A DNA stretch of 64,000 nucleotides. Source: Callaeas wilsoni. Taxonomy: Eukaryota > Chordata > Aves > Passeriformes > Callaeidae. The DNA lies in assembly GCA_013398955.1 (NCBI GenBank), contig VWPU01003052.1:1-64000 (forward strand). The letters are read 5' to 3'. Shown piece by piece: positions 25,264-37,800 of this stretch. The translations under genes and the position numbers were made by a program. The notes beneath the pieces were generated by a model. The model was not told where the DNA came from. It saw only the letters and a list, made by a program, of their open reading frames with translations, and did no database searches. Each line of letters begins with the position of its first letter. The first letter of the stretch is position 1.

Positions 25264-25395
25264 NNNNNNNNNNNNNNNNNNNNNNNNNNNNNNNNNNNNN
25301 NNNNNNNNNNNNNNNNNNNNNNNNNNNNNNNNNNNNNNNNNNNNNNNNNNNNNNNNNNNNNNNNNNNNNNNNNNNNNNNNNNNNNNNNNNNNNNN
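25264..25395. other. Run of N, 132 bases, inside the microsatellite
   Basis: Unresolved sequence flanked on both sides by the same TTCC repeat, so the missing bases are almost certainly more of the array. The real length is unknown and may differ from 132. Confidence 0.98.
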
Positions 25396-25434
25396 TTCCT
25401 TCCTTCCTTCCTCCCTCCCTCCCTCCCTCCCTCC
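25396..25434. repeat. TTCC then CTCC microsatellite, right part
   Basis: Four TTCC units are followed by about six CTCC units and then a short T run. The change of unit marks a second, related block on the right edge of the array. Confidence 0.95.
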
Positions 25435-28400
25435 TTTTTTTTCCTCACAACTAAGAAGATTTTGCTAAATCGTGTTATTTGGATCCAATATATCCACATG
25501 AGGCAATAATTGCACGGGGCAAAAATGTGTTGAAACTTGATGTTGCCAGTGCAGGACCCATCCTGCAGTGAATGCCTACATCCTTTACACAGCCAATGGA
25601 AGGGTCAGCTGGCTTCCTGAAGGAGATCCTCAGTTTGTTTTACATTAGGTATCTAAATAGTGCACTAGGTCTTTTGGAGGAGCAGTGAACAGTGGTGACT
25701 GAAAGAGGAAGAAGGAATGAGAAACATAATAAGTTATGTGTAAAAACTGAGAGAACATACCTACTGGTAAGTAATTGTGTAAACAGAATACGCCATGCCC
25801 CAAATACTGAGAAATCATTGTCTTCCTAGACATTATTGGTCCAACAAATGGGTTGAAGAACCAAGGCAAGAAGATCTATCTGTGGAGATCTCACCCTACT
25901 AGAAAGATTCTGCTAGCTGCAGGAGAAGGCCTGAACTTTCATTTCAACCCCTTAGACAACTGCACTGACTAGAGGGGCTGCTAAATAAAGGGACATTGTG
26001 TGTTTGCTCAGGGACAAACACAGGAGTCCCTACCTTAGTTGCAGATTAACATTTAACCCATGGGACTTCTGGGCTGATTTTTGTGGTGTTGTAGTTATAA
26101 AAGAAAAATTAATGTCCTTTTTTTTTTTCTTTTTTCCTTTTTAATGCATTAAAAAAACCATTAAAAACCCCCAATGGAATTCAATTTCTGAATAACCATT
26201 AATATGTTGCTCACATTTCAGACAATTCTACTTTGTTTTGGGCATATTGGACTATATTCTTTTGATATGTTTAATTTTTGCAATTGAAGCTTTCTGAACT
26301 CACGGTGAGGTATTTGTAGAAAGTTAATTAGCCCATGCAAATTCACTAACATCTGTTTTCTACTCTAAAATAATTGAAATTGTCTTTTGTGATACAGTTT
26401 AAAAAATTTAAATAATTAGTAAAATTTTATGCTATACAAATGACCCAGGCCGTGTTGGAGTCTTCAGACAGGTTTGATCAGCTTTCTTAGGCTGCTGATT
26501 GGAAACAAAAAGTCAATTTTACTAAATTGAGTAGCATATTAAAGACCTGATAGATACCTCAAAATAAAAAATAAAGTCAGAAAATATGCTCCCATGCCTT
26601 TCTGTAAAGCACATTATCAGTCTTGGTGAAAATAAGTCTGAGGTAGCTGGTGTTATTACAGTTTAAGTATTGATCTTGCACAAATTAGGCCATAATCTTG
26701 TTATCAAACTGATATAGAAGGAGGTGGACATCTTTAAAGATCAGGAGACAGCAGCATGTCAGAGCTAAACCAAACACAACTTGTTAGACTAATGAGAAAA
26801 TTTTTGGGTGGAATTCATCCCACTTAACTGTAGACACCAAAATGAAAAATGTACCATGACTCCCTCTGCAAGCTATGAAAAAAAAATCAGGAGACTTCAG
26901 AAGACCACATTCTAGATGTTCTAAAAATCCCTAGGCCTGGTATCATATAAGCACTCTGCTAACTTCATCGTTTAACAGGGAAGTCTGTGAAATCTGTCAT
27001 AATCTAATAGGTTAGGGATTGGAATCCGAGAGATATTGCATCTTTTCCCATTACTTGCATTTGAGCTTATGTGTTTTTTCCACAGTGGAATGTTTTCCCA
27101 GCAAAAAACAGACATCAAACAGGCACTTAGAAATGTGCAGTACAGGTAGGAAAATTTAGTATGGTTCTGTTTTCTTTAGCAATATGTTTTCTGTTGCCTC
27201 TTAGAATGGCATCTCTTACTAGACCAAATTTTAGCAAAACTGGTCTTTTATGGGAAATTCCCCTTAACCTTCGCAATTTCAAAATTATCTCTTTCAAGGA
27301 CATTGCTATTATATAGGGTTATCTATGCATTTTTACAAGGTATCTTAGGGAATTATAATAATCTTCTCTCACAGTCTTTGCTATATGAATATTCAGGGTA
27401 GAGATGGCTACCAGTGATGAAAAAACGTTCATTAAAGTACATCAAGAAATATTTCAATGTGGAAATCCAGTATGCTAGGGCAATAAACATTGCTGGCCCT
27501 CGAAGAGTAGTTCTGAGGATGCTGCAACAAAATGAACAACAGTTTTATATAATTGCAGCTACAAAGATTGCAACCACAAACAGATGGAAAATGTTCCTGA
27601 GAATATCTCTTAGTGATTGAATAGGTCAATATTAAAAGTAAAAACTCCTCTCAATTTTTTATGATAATCATCACGGATCAGTGGCAGCAGGAGGGGTTTC
27701 TGTGCTTGCATGCACCTTTCCATGGAGTTTGCTGCTAGAGGCTGCCTATCTCACTGCCACTGTCTCCTTTTGCTGAGAAGAAAAAGCTACAAGGCTGAAT
27801 TTAAGCACTCACGGTAACTTATACTACTTGGCAATCAGATGCAGCAGGGATCCACCCAGATCATCAAGTTATGAATGCAACATAACCCCTCTGCCAAGTG
27901 TGTAGCACTTAAAGTCTGTGCAGTGCCTAAGAATCCTTTAAAATCTGTCACCTGTTTGGCTCATTCCCTGATTGATAGCTGTAAGCATGCCATGCCTTAG
28001 AAACTTTAAAAAATAAACATCTGGAATTTCTTGACAGGTGATTTTTTTCCTTACTTGCAAAACACTTGGGAATCCCTCAGTACGTGAATAACTTTAAGTG
28101 GGGAAACAGATAAATAACAAGTTGTGTTTTAAAATACTTCCTCAAGAAGTACACGAGGGTAATGACAGTCTTCCTAACTTCAGTTCATAATACTCCCTTG
28201 TGGGTTAAACCCTAGAGACAGACAGAGGACGCAATAAGGTCACCCTCCCCCAGCCTTTCTGCTGCCCTTCAGTGACTTGGCACTAGGCACCAGCGCCTCG
28301 ATCAGCTTCAATACAGCCAAGCAGATCAGCATGTATTAGCGGTGGGTGGCAAAGCCCCCATTTAGGCCACCTTCAGCCAGTTGTCTGAAATTAAGATTAC

Positions 28401-30838
28401 TGGAGACCGTCGACCTCGTGGTGATGTTTCAGGGATACCACCATGTCACCCAGTCTTACCAAGGTTTTGGCAAGAAACCACAGACTACATATTAAAACAA
28501 ATTGATGAAATTTTAACTAAAATTTGAAGAAGGAGCTGAAAATGCATCATACAGAACAAGTTTATTTGTAGTCCTTGTATGTCATCTACATTTGTAGGGC
28601 TCCCATATGAAAAAACACATCCATGTAGGACCTAGATTGTGCTGCCATTTCTAGTTTTTGCTATGGAGGCTATTCACTTGTACTTGACAAGTGAATCTTA
28701 ATTTTCAACTCCTTTCTCTAGAAATAGCCAGGAACAAAAAGAGCATGGCCAAAGAACATTTTGCTTTTGCTGACATTCATATGAGTATTAAAATGACAGC
28801 CTATGGAGCTATGAAGCATATAGAGGAAGGAATGCAACTTCCTTGCTTATTGACGGAATCTGAAAAATATGTTACCATCACTATTTGACAAAGGAAAGCA
28901 AACTTAAGCTTCTGATTGTCATGCACTGATCCTCATAATCCTGACCTTTGTTCATTCTTAACTTCCTATTATTTACTACTGAAAAACCTAAATAACACGA
29001 GATTTCGCTATCAACAGATTTTGCAGTTGAAGTTTCAGAAATACAAATCACAAAGATTTTGGCTGTGACTGCCAAAATAAAGAGTTTCTTCAGGCAAGGA
29101 TCTAAGAACTCTTTTGCTTCAAAGAAGAAATCTGGCACTTCTTTTTTTTTCACCTTTTATAGAAGAATTGACAGCAACTTCCAAATGGCATACTGAATTT
29201 CAGTACTTTTAAGAATCGTGAAGTTAAACTAATTGTGACTCACTTATCCCAATCCTTAACCAGTGTCACCACCTAAAATTTAAATGAAGAAGTCACTAAG
29301 ATATTGACAGATTATGTAAGTGATTTAGTAAATTAGTGATTTTCTTAAATTTGCAGTGTCTTGTGTTACTGAATTATTGTTTTGCTCTTAAAAATCTTCA
29401 GAACTTCCCTTCTGTTTGCTTTCTTGTGTCCTTAATTCTGAAAACCCCCCATATTTTAAATCCCAATACGACTAGCAAAGCAGTTTTCAGAAGCAACTAC
29501 AGTATGTCTGTTTTACCATTGAAGCGAATAGCGTTCTTTATTAAAGCAAATGATTGTGCACTAATTTCTCAGTGCAAGAAAAAGTGATGAAAACAAAATT
29601 ATTCTGAAACAGCATGGTATCTTAAAAAAGTATGTAATATGCTTAAATGTTTGTAAATTATTACTTTATTCACTTTGGAGGACAATCTATCTTCATCAGT
29701 GAGGATGCAAAATGTAAAATTGAGACTGTAATAGCTACTTACCCACCCTTTCACTCCTACACACACCACTTAGAAATACTAGAAGCTAAAATTTCTGCCT
29801 CTGCTGTAAAATAAAGAAGTACTTCTTCTTACTTCAGATACCTGAAAAGGTGATTTATCAAACTTCTTCTTCTCCATGTGATACTATAAAATCAGATAGC
29901 ATATTGAACTGATTGCTATAATTCTTCAAAGTTTGTTTTCCTGAGCGTAGCAGATGCATATCATGAGCTGTTTTAATATGAAAAGGCATTGCTTATGGAT
30001 ATGTTATTACATTCCTATACTTGTGTTTCCTTCTTAATGACAAAATACACATTTTCATATAAATTTTTCCTGATAAAATACTTTAAGGTAAAGGACCTAA
30101 TTGTTTTAAAAACATTTATCAACAGATATCATTAGTAAAATATTTTAATCACTATAGTTTATGTAGACTAAATGTAAGCATTTATTAATACAAGCTAAGC
30201 ACTCATTATAAATTTGCACAGAAAATGATAAAATATTATGTATGAAATGAATCATTAGCATGGACCATTAAGTCCTCTATTTTCCTTTAATTGAATTTGT
30301 CAGTAGTACCCTCTTTAACTGAAAACCAGTCATAACCACAAAATTAAATAATAATTAAAGAAACAACTATTCAAAGAGTTGCTTGGTAGCTAAGGTGCCA
30401 TTTAACCAAAACAGCAATTTAATGTAAATTGCAGCCCATGTAGACGTAGTTCTGAAAATTATACATCCTGTGGTTCATATACGTTTGAATTAGCAAAACA
30501 TTTTCACAGTCTAGATGTTCTTATAGTGGTTCTGTAAGCATAAAGGAAGACTGAATAAATTGGTGAAAATAGGTATAAATAGACCTATGGCAATTAAGAC
30601 TAATTAAGACTTTACAGAAATAAATTGCTGGCTGTTCCGTAAATTTTTAGCAGATTAGAAAATGCACAAACTTAGAGTATGGGCATTCTGTCTCTGTACA
30701 CAGTCATTCAGTAAAGATGCACTGGATGTGGAACCAAAATAGTGCGTTGCCCACTGCTGTCTTCTTCTAAGTTTACCCAATTATTAAAAGATAGGTGGAA
30801 CCTTCTATTTACAGAAACTTTGTTGCACTGCCCTTTTT
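25435..30838. other. Non-coding stretch, no feature recognised
   Basis: AT-rich sequence without recognised genes. A less AT-rich, CpG-containing segment at about 28,200-28,480 stands out but matches no repeat or gene I know. The 90-codon minus-strand frame at 28,881-29,153 and the 68-codon frame at 27,414-27,620 have no recognisable signature. Confidence 0.5.
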
Positions 30839-30959
30839 ACACACAAAAAGAAAAACAAAACCGAACAACTAACCAACCGCACAAAAAAACCACACCCAAG
30901 TAAACCCCAACCAACCAAAAAACCCCATACAAATTACAAACAAGAACAAATGAAAAAAA
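30839..30959. repeat. A/C-rich low-complexity block
   Basis: About 120 bp made almost only of A and C on the plus strand, with CCAACC and AAAACC motifs recurring and very few G. The 69-codon minus-strand frame here is a product of the skew. Confidence 0.8.
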
Positions 30960-32470
30960 TACCACTAGCTTATTTGAGAGGAAAGCAGATCTTGCTCTCT
31001 CTGAATAAGCAAAGACACAGCTTGAAAGAGGTCCAAGAGCCTCCATTGCATATATGGAGATTTGCTGTTGCTACTTCAGAACAAAGATTGGGACTATACT
31101 TTCCTATTGATCGTGATTGTGTCACATCAGTTACCTCTGGGACAGTGGTTTTTCAGTCAGAAAGTCTGTTTTGCACAACCAGCAGGGGGAGGCAAGATTT
31201 AAGGAAATAAACTGGGAAAACTTCATGGAAGCAAGCCGTTTTAAAAAGGGGAGGGCAGTTGAAAGCTTTGAACAAAAGAGAGAGGTGAGTAATATAAGAC
31301 AGGAGGGTTAAGCTGGTATTTTGATTGCTATTTTCATGTCTATCAAACCATAACATGCAGTTGCCACATGTGTGAAATTTGAAAGAGCTTGCATCAGTTT
31401 GTCCATTTTCCCAATGCAACCCATTTTTCTTACAGTGGATATATAGCTGTAGTAAAAAGTATTTTATTTCCATTTTCTAGTAATGCAAGCTAATATGAAA
31501 AAACAGAGCTGTAAGTAAACGATGTCATAATTTTCAAAGACAATGTCTCTTGTTTCAATATTTCACATAATTGACTACTTGTGTTTAAGAGCCAATGAAA
31601 GAGATGCACAGCTGGACTGAATGGCCTAAAATTATTTTCAGAAATACATATCTCATTGTACTTTTCAATTCTTACTTATACAGCTTTCATTCTTCTGAAC
31701 AATTTACAAAACAACTTGCCTAGCTATTACGGTTAAATTTTGATTCTGCTAAGAGCATTTCAAGATATTTTCAGAGAAAGGACTTAACGTTTTGATGTAT
31801 ATTCATGTCTTCTCCATGACTGTTATAATTTAGGGGCACAAGCCACATGATGAGGGCTAATAGTCAATGTGTGTGCTTGTCACCACACAGGATCTATTTT
31901 GCAGAGCAGGAAAGGGTGCAGACCTGCTGTGAACAAAAGGGCTGTTCAGCTGTGTGACTGTGTTCTGCACCAGCCAGGGTGAGAGGTACAACCAAACCCT
32001 AAGAGCTTCCTTGGTAAACATGCACATGCAAAGCTGCCTGCTGAATAACAAGCCCATGAATTTCATCAGGACTTCTTACAGGTTGCTGGGTGAACAGCGA
32101 AGTATACCCTGTGGACCACAGCTTAATATCCTGCTGGTTACCTACATGGATCATCTCTGAGAGTTTCCAGCTCATTGCTCTTTCTGTACTCCTCCATAGA
32201 TCCCACCTGTTACCTGTCTCATAGGTCTACTTGCCTCCATGCAGTCTAGACTACTCTTTACAGATATGATTATAGCGTGGGCGCATGTCTGTGTAAACCC
32301 TATAAATGATATGCATGTTTATTTTATACGTATAAACCCTTAAGAGCATATAAACTTAAAAAGGAAGTATATGTTACCATTTTCAACCCTAGACCAACAT
32401 GGCAAGAGGGCAGCAGCCTGCTGCCGTAAGTGCCTGAGGTACAGGATGCCATTTGCACAACAGACCCTAT
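30960..32470. other. Non-coding stretch, no feature recognised
   Basis: Open frames overlap on both strands (31,117-31,473, up to 106 codons) without any recognisable domain. No repeat family identified. Confidence 0.5.
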
Positions 32471-32515
32471 GTATGGTATGGTATGGTATGGCATGGCATG
32501 GCATGGCATGGCATG
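32471..32515. repeat. GTATG/GCATG pentamer microsatellite
   Basis: Four GTATG units are followed by five GCATG units, all in phase. The single T-to-C change separates two homogeneous blocks. Confidence 0.95.
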
Positions 32516-33639
32516 GTTTGCTATTGTTATTGCCTTAATCATAACTTTCTAGGCTCTCATGATACCTAGTCCCAAAGAAGCATGCAGATATAACAGTTAC
32601 TTGTAATTACAGCTTTGACGAGTTATTTGAATCAATGTATTCCAGAGCACAGGAAAAGTTCCAGCCTCATGGCTTTGATACTGACAGATCTGGTGCAAAG
32701 TGGGTGTTTGGATACAATGCCAAGCATAATTGGTGCCAGCAGTGGAGATTACATGTGCTGGCTCTATGGAAGCTTTTAGACTTATACAATTGTTGGGAAC
32801 AGGGCCATGCATGGTAGCACACACGAAGTCAGAGCACAGCCGTCATGTGAAGGTGATATTATTAATTTGGTCTTAGCCTTCAGTATGATTTTTGGAAATA
32901 AGAAGGAATACAGACCTTATTGCTTTGGTTCTGCACTTCTGTCAAGTTCTTCACTCAAATCAGAGGGTAGATACTGGCACCATCCTCCAGATTCAGCTGC
33001 TCTTCTTCACCAGGTTTCAAATATAGCATCTAGAAATTTTTATTTTACCTCCTCCAGTAAGGCCATCTGTTCCCATAGCTTTCCCTCAAAACACCTGGCG
33101 TTATCTTTTTTAGAATTTCTGGACTTCTGTGAGGGTTTTTTTTATCATGTTTAGGGGGAAATAAAGATTTGAAAATACACTTTTAAATAAAGCAGTACAC
33201 ATATCTCTTTTGTTGCTGTTCCCATTTGTCATGCAGGAAAGTGACAGGCCATTCTGGCTGAATTCAGAAGTCCATTTCACCTACAGTTCTGCCTGGATAA
33301 GATGCCTATTGAAGATGCTTTACAAGGTGAAAAGAAATATGTGTGAAAACTGAGTGACAACAATACTTCAGAGCACAAATACAGGATTATTTTATTGAAA
33401 TTCTTACAGGAAATAGCTGGTTTCATTCCCTTTCTCCATAGCAAGAAATTTTAGCATGTTGCAACAGTTTTCCATAAAACTTATTGTCTTAACAAAAAAT
33501 ATATTATTACTTAAATAACTAAAGGTCTGGATTTAAAACCACAAATTCACAACCTGGAAGTACCCCACAAACTCTTTGTGATTTTGCAGTTGCATGACAA
33601 AGATATGAAGGTTTGATGGATCTAAGAAAGGATTTGTGG
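32516..33639. other. Non-coding stretch, no feature recognised
   Basis: The 115-codon plus-strand frame at 32,807-33,154 is one of the longest outside repeats, but it has no recognisable motif and a length within chance expectation for 64 kb of six-frame AT-rich DNA. Confidence 0.5.
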
Positions 33640-33722
33640 TCTGGAGAACTCGGTGAAATTCCTTGGCCTGCCTTATGCAGAATGTCAGACTAGACTCTAG
33701 TGATCACTTAAAATAGAATAAT
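33640..33722 (+). mobile_element. Ancient CR1-type 3' tail fragment
   Basis: Contains GGTGAAATTCCTTGGCCTGC followed by 'TTATGCAGAATGTCAGACTAGA' and then GATCA, in the order of the 3' end of old reptile/bird CR1 copies in the plus orientation. The short length and diverged terminus make it a relic. A SINE that borrowed the same tail is an alternative. Confidence 0.6.
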
Positions 33723-36700
33723 TTAAAACAGATTCAGTTCCAGCAGTTTCTAAAAGGTCTGGTAAGACTTAGCGAATTAGCGTTTGGAAAGTTAGATCAT
33801 ACTCATGTTTCAAGTAGTCACAGCTTCTCCTCAGCACACTTTTTTTTCTACGTGAATAACCAGGTATGAGTAATGATTCTTGACCAGCAAAAGGATCTGC
33901 ATCTAAGACACCTGAACTCCACCTGCTCCTCTGCCATCTGTAAAATTTGAAACAGGAAGACTTCTTGACTGACAAGCTGAAAAGTTTTGGATCCAGTGGC
34001 TGCCCCATTATACGTACCATTTTCACATTACACTGCAAGTGAACCTGCCTAAAGTAAAGACTTATTTCAGGGATAACATTTGGGACCAGTGACAAATGCC
34101 TGGCTGATCCAGTTGTATAACTTATGCTAAGCTACAGAGACAACCCAGACAACCCTTAAGAAATTGTTACAAGCTTGTGTTACAACACTTCTAAAGAGGG
34201 AAGGATGCTCCAGAGCCAAACCCCATCAAGCCAATGTCTTTAATATATGATTTTAAAGCACTGAAGTAATTTATAAATTGTCTGTCACCAATGGCTGAAC
34301 AACACCTTCTTTCCAAGCAAGCTTGAGTTACACTTGAGAAAGTATGTCCTGGCTGAGCACTGAACATCATTCAACCTGCTGAAGTTGGGTTTGAAAGTGA
34401 TATGGGCACAGATGCAGTGTTCAAAGGCCAATCAGCTGTGTCTGACACCATATACCACCATATGCTTTTAGACAAAATAAAGTACATGAGAGAAAATCAA
34501 TGCATATTATGACTGATACAATTTCTATCTGAAAAAGGACAAATTTCCCCATAATCAGCAATGATTTCTATGCTTAACTCTGTAAGAAGAGCTAATAGTG
34601 GAGGCTGCAGCATGAACTACCACATGGGAATGTGCTTGAGTCTGTATTATCCAGCATTTATGTGAAAAACCAAAAATCCATTCTCATAGCAGAAGTATTA
34701 TTCCTGCTAGTAATATTTGTAACTCTGACTAGATTAAGGGCTTCATGTGAGATTCATACAAGCCAGATTTATGTCCATGTTCCTCAAATTTTCACATTAT
34801 ACTACCAAAACTCAATTACAAACCAGTCCAAACCAAAACAATCTGATTAAACAGCAAGTCACTTTTTTTTTTTTTCTGAAATCGCAAGTCCAGTAAGTTT
34901 AGTGTAATTTGGAACAGGCTATTGTTTGCCCACTGTTGCAATCCTGTTTATTTTGGGCATAGGTAGAAAAGAAAAAATATAAATTCCATGCACAGAATTG
35001 TATACTGAAGAAGCTCACAAATTCTAAATGGACATTAAGCCTAGAACATTATGAATGACTACCCTTGCACTCTCCACGGGCTTATTATAAAAACAAGAAG
35101 GGGTCGTTCATGCAGAGAAGTTAGACAGTGTTAAGAGAATGTTGCCGTTGTATTATTTAACGCCTTTGACTGGATGAATGGAACAAACTGCCTGGGCATT
35201 TTGGGAACATCCTACAGAAAACCAAAAGCACAGTTGTGAATAAAGTGGAATCCTTCCAATAGATTGAAGACTGAGGCACCGACTGCTGGGGTACGCTGCA
35301 GCTGTTGGCCAGCTGCTGTAAGATTTCCAACTACAATGGAGCCATTTAATAAATCATCAAGGGTTCTGCATCCCATTCAGTTTGTTTAGTGAAAAAAGGG
35401 GAAATGATCACTGACTTTTTCAAATACCTACTTGGGAGTTCAAGGATAGACTGACCAGTCTGGACATGTTTGACTTATGTTCAAAAACTGTTGATGGCAC
35501 AGATTTATATCAATATAATACATAGACATGCCAATGTGGAAAATCACAGATCAAAAAATATCTTAATGTACCATGGATGGTAATTCTTCTATGGAGCAAG
35601 TCATAACATGCAAACAATTTTGGAAAAACCACAGAGTGACCCTAGAAGGACATAGGAAACAACACTCCTGGTGCTCAGAAAGTTTGTTACTCTATTTCCT
35701 TGCACTATTACATTTCAGCCAGCATGCATGCTTCATATTCCAAATAAGAAGTACGGAAAGATTTTCCAAAGAAGCCCACATAGATGAATATTAAGAAAAA
35801 TAGTGCTGTCCTGTATTACATAAACTCTTTCAATAACAAGTTCAGCTTTTTTTTATGTTTATTTGTTTTTTAAATTCTGAGGCATATCCACACCTTAATC
35901 AGAGGTACCATAGGACAATTCAAAAAATACTATAAAACTTTTGACTCGCAGATCACACCGATTCCCTGTCTCAGGTAAACAACGTCAATTATTAATTTGA
36001 TTGTCCTTTTAAAAATGAGCTGGTTGTTTCAGAATGAGTTCAGATTGCTTGGCCCCATTTATGCTTTTAGGTCTGTCTCTGCATCTCATGACTTTGCAAA
36101 TATATATCACTCTCTTTTCAAATTTAAACCTCTCAAAGGTGTTTCTCCTTCTGGTTTTGAGGGAAATTAATAATATTATTTTATGATGTCATCTAATAAT
36201 ACCAATTATCCAAAGATGCTTAGGAAAGAGGATTTGAAGTAAATTTTGCATGGTTTATCTTAGTGAAAAAAAACCCAACAATATAAGCACCCCAAGTTAT
36301 TCAGTGTTATTAATTATTTGCCTGCGTTTTTGTCAAAACAATATTTTATCAGTATAGATTGCTAATGGTTTTATATATTTGATCTTGAAATTCGATAATA
36401 CAAATTCCACTCAGATGTTACATTTCTTCCATTTGCTTTTGCCTTTCCTGTCTTGAAGATTGCCAGAGGGATTAGATTTACACAGGGTACTTTCAGTAGT
36501 GTATGCAAAATACTTTTATTGCAACAGTGTGCAAAACACCTTCTTAAGAGCGACCCACAATCTTAGAAGTTTTACAAGGCCAAACTGGATGTGTTTTGCC
36601 CCTCAGAGCTTCACAAAGTGCAAAGGAACAAATAAAGGGACAAATAGTTGAGGCTGAGATCAAAGAGTAAAGAAAATTCTGTAGTGAAGGGTATGAAGTG

Positions 36701-37069
36701 GAAGCATCATTTGATAAAGAACATGTCAAATAGTAAGTTCCCTAAGAAACGGAGAAGAGTTCATCCAGCACTGGAAAGGAAATGAGAAGTCAGGTGAAGT
36801 TAAAGAATCAGAGAAGCTATCAGTGTGGAAACAGAAGCAATCAAAGATGGCAATTTGGCAGCACATTGCAGAAGAAAGAAGAAGGTTGAAATCACTTATA
36901 AATTCATCAACTGAGATTTCACTTTGTCAGGACAAAATCTTTTTCTCCATAATTATATAGAGGAAAAATTGCCTTTAACAGCTCACCTTCCACACCTCAT
37001 ATTCCAGATGATTTTACACGCCTTGATAAAGCAGATCTTGTACTTGAAAAACATTTTGATTTCAGCAGT
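33723..37069. other. Non-coding stretch, no feature recognised
   Basis: AT-rich, with short chance frames only (up to 108 codons at 33,769-34,095, minus strand, which starts beyond the CR1 relic). A short poly(T) run lies at 34,863-34,876. No gene recognised. Confidence 0.5.
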
Positions 37070-37800
37070 GGGTTAACCATTGGTAACAGCCAAATTCCCA
37101 CTCAAACTCTCAGCCATTTCCCCTGCCTCAGTAGGATAAGAGGAGATGAAAAGAAAACTAGGTAGAAAAATTTTTGTGGACAGAGGTAAAGATAGGGAGA
37201 TTGCTTACCAGTTACTATGTGGGCAAAACAGACTTGTCTCGAGAAAAAATAATTTATTGACAATTAAAATTGATTTGGATAGTGAGAAACAAACAAAATA
37301 AAATGACAAAAGTTACAGCCACAACTTTTCTGCTCCATTTCCCAGGCTCAACCTCACTCCTCTACTCTCATCTCATCTACTTCTGTGATATGGTAGAATG
37401 AGAAGTGGAGAATGAATGCTATGGTCAGTACATGTCAATTTGTTTCTGCTGCTCCTTCCTCTTCATACTTTTCCTCTAAACCAGCATAGATTCTCAATGG
37501 GGCTCCTTGCCCTTCATGAAATATCCACTGTCTCCCAACTTGATACCCTCCTCCACCTCCTGCTCTTGGTGTTCTCTCTGGTGTTTCTCCCTCTTAGGCT
37601 GTTTTTTTTATTCTCTCCTCTGCCTGTCCATAATTTTTGTCATTTGTTTAATATGTCTCCCCATAGGTGGCACTAGTTTGGCTGCTGGGTCCTGCCATGA
37701 GTCTGCTGGAGGTGTCTGTCATCATCTGTGTACAGCACAGGGCAGCCTTTGGTCTCTCCTCACACTTGCACAATGCCATGGCTGATACAAGGCCACCTAC
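37070..37800 (-). mobile_element. Diverged ERV LTR, same family as 40.7-41.8 kb
   Basis: Several blocks match the better-preserved LTR in the same order and orientation. These are the AGGGAGAT..., GGGCAAAACAGACTTG... and AATAATTTATTGACAATTAAAA segment at about 37,180-37,275, the purine/pyrimidine switch 'CTCAACCTCACTCC' near 37,345, the CTTGGTGTTCTCTCTGG block near 37,566 and the TTTAATATGTCTCC...GGTGGCAC block near 37,647-37,670 (antisense of the promoter region). Ends are eroded and no target-site duplication is visible. It is a solo LTR or fragment with no internal retroviral sequence beside it. The 116-128 codon frames at 37,648-38,053 are products of this region. Confidence 0.68.

Noticed and set aside
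25137..25434. CRISPR-like array
   Set aside because: There are no spacers; it is a 4-bp microsatellite in a vertebrate genome.
25050..25509. 149-150 aa frames on both strands made of SFLP or KEGR repeats
   Set aside because: They are the translation of the TTCC/GGAA microsatellite and run through the N gap; they are not genes.
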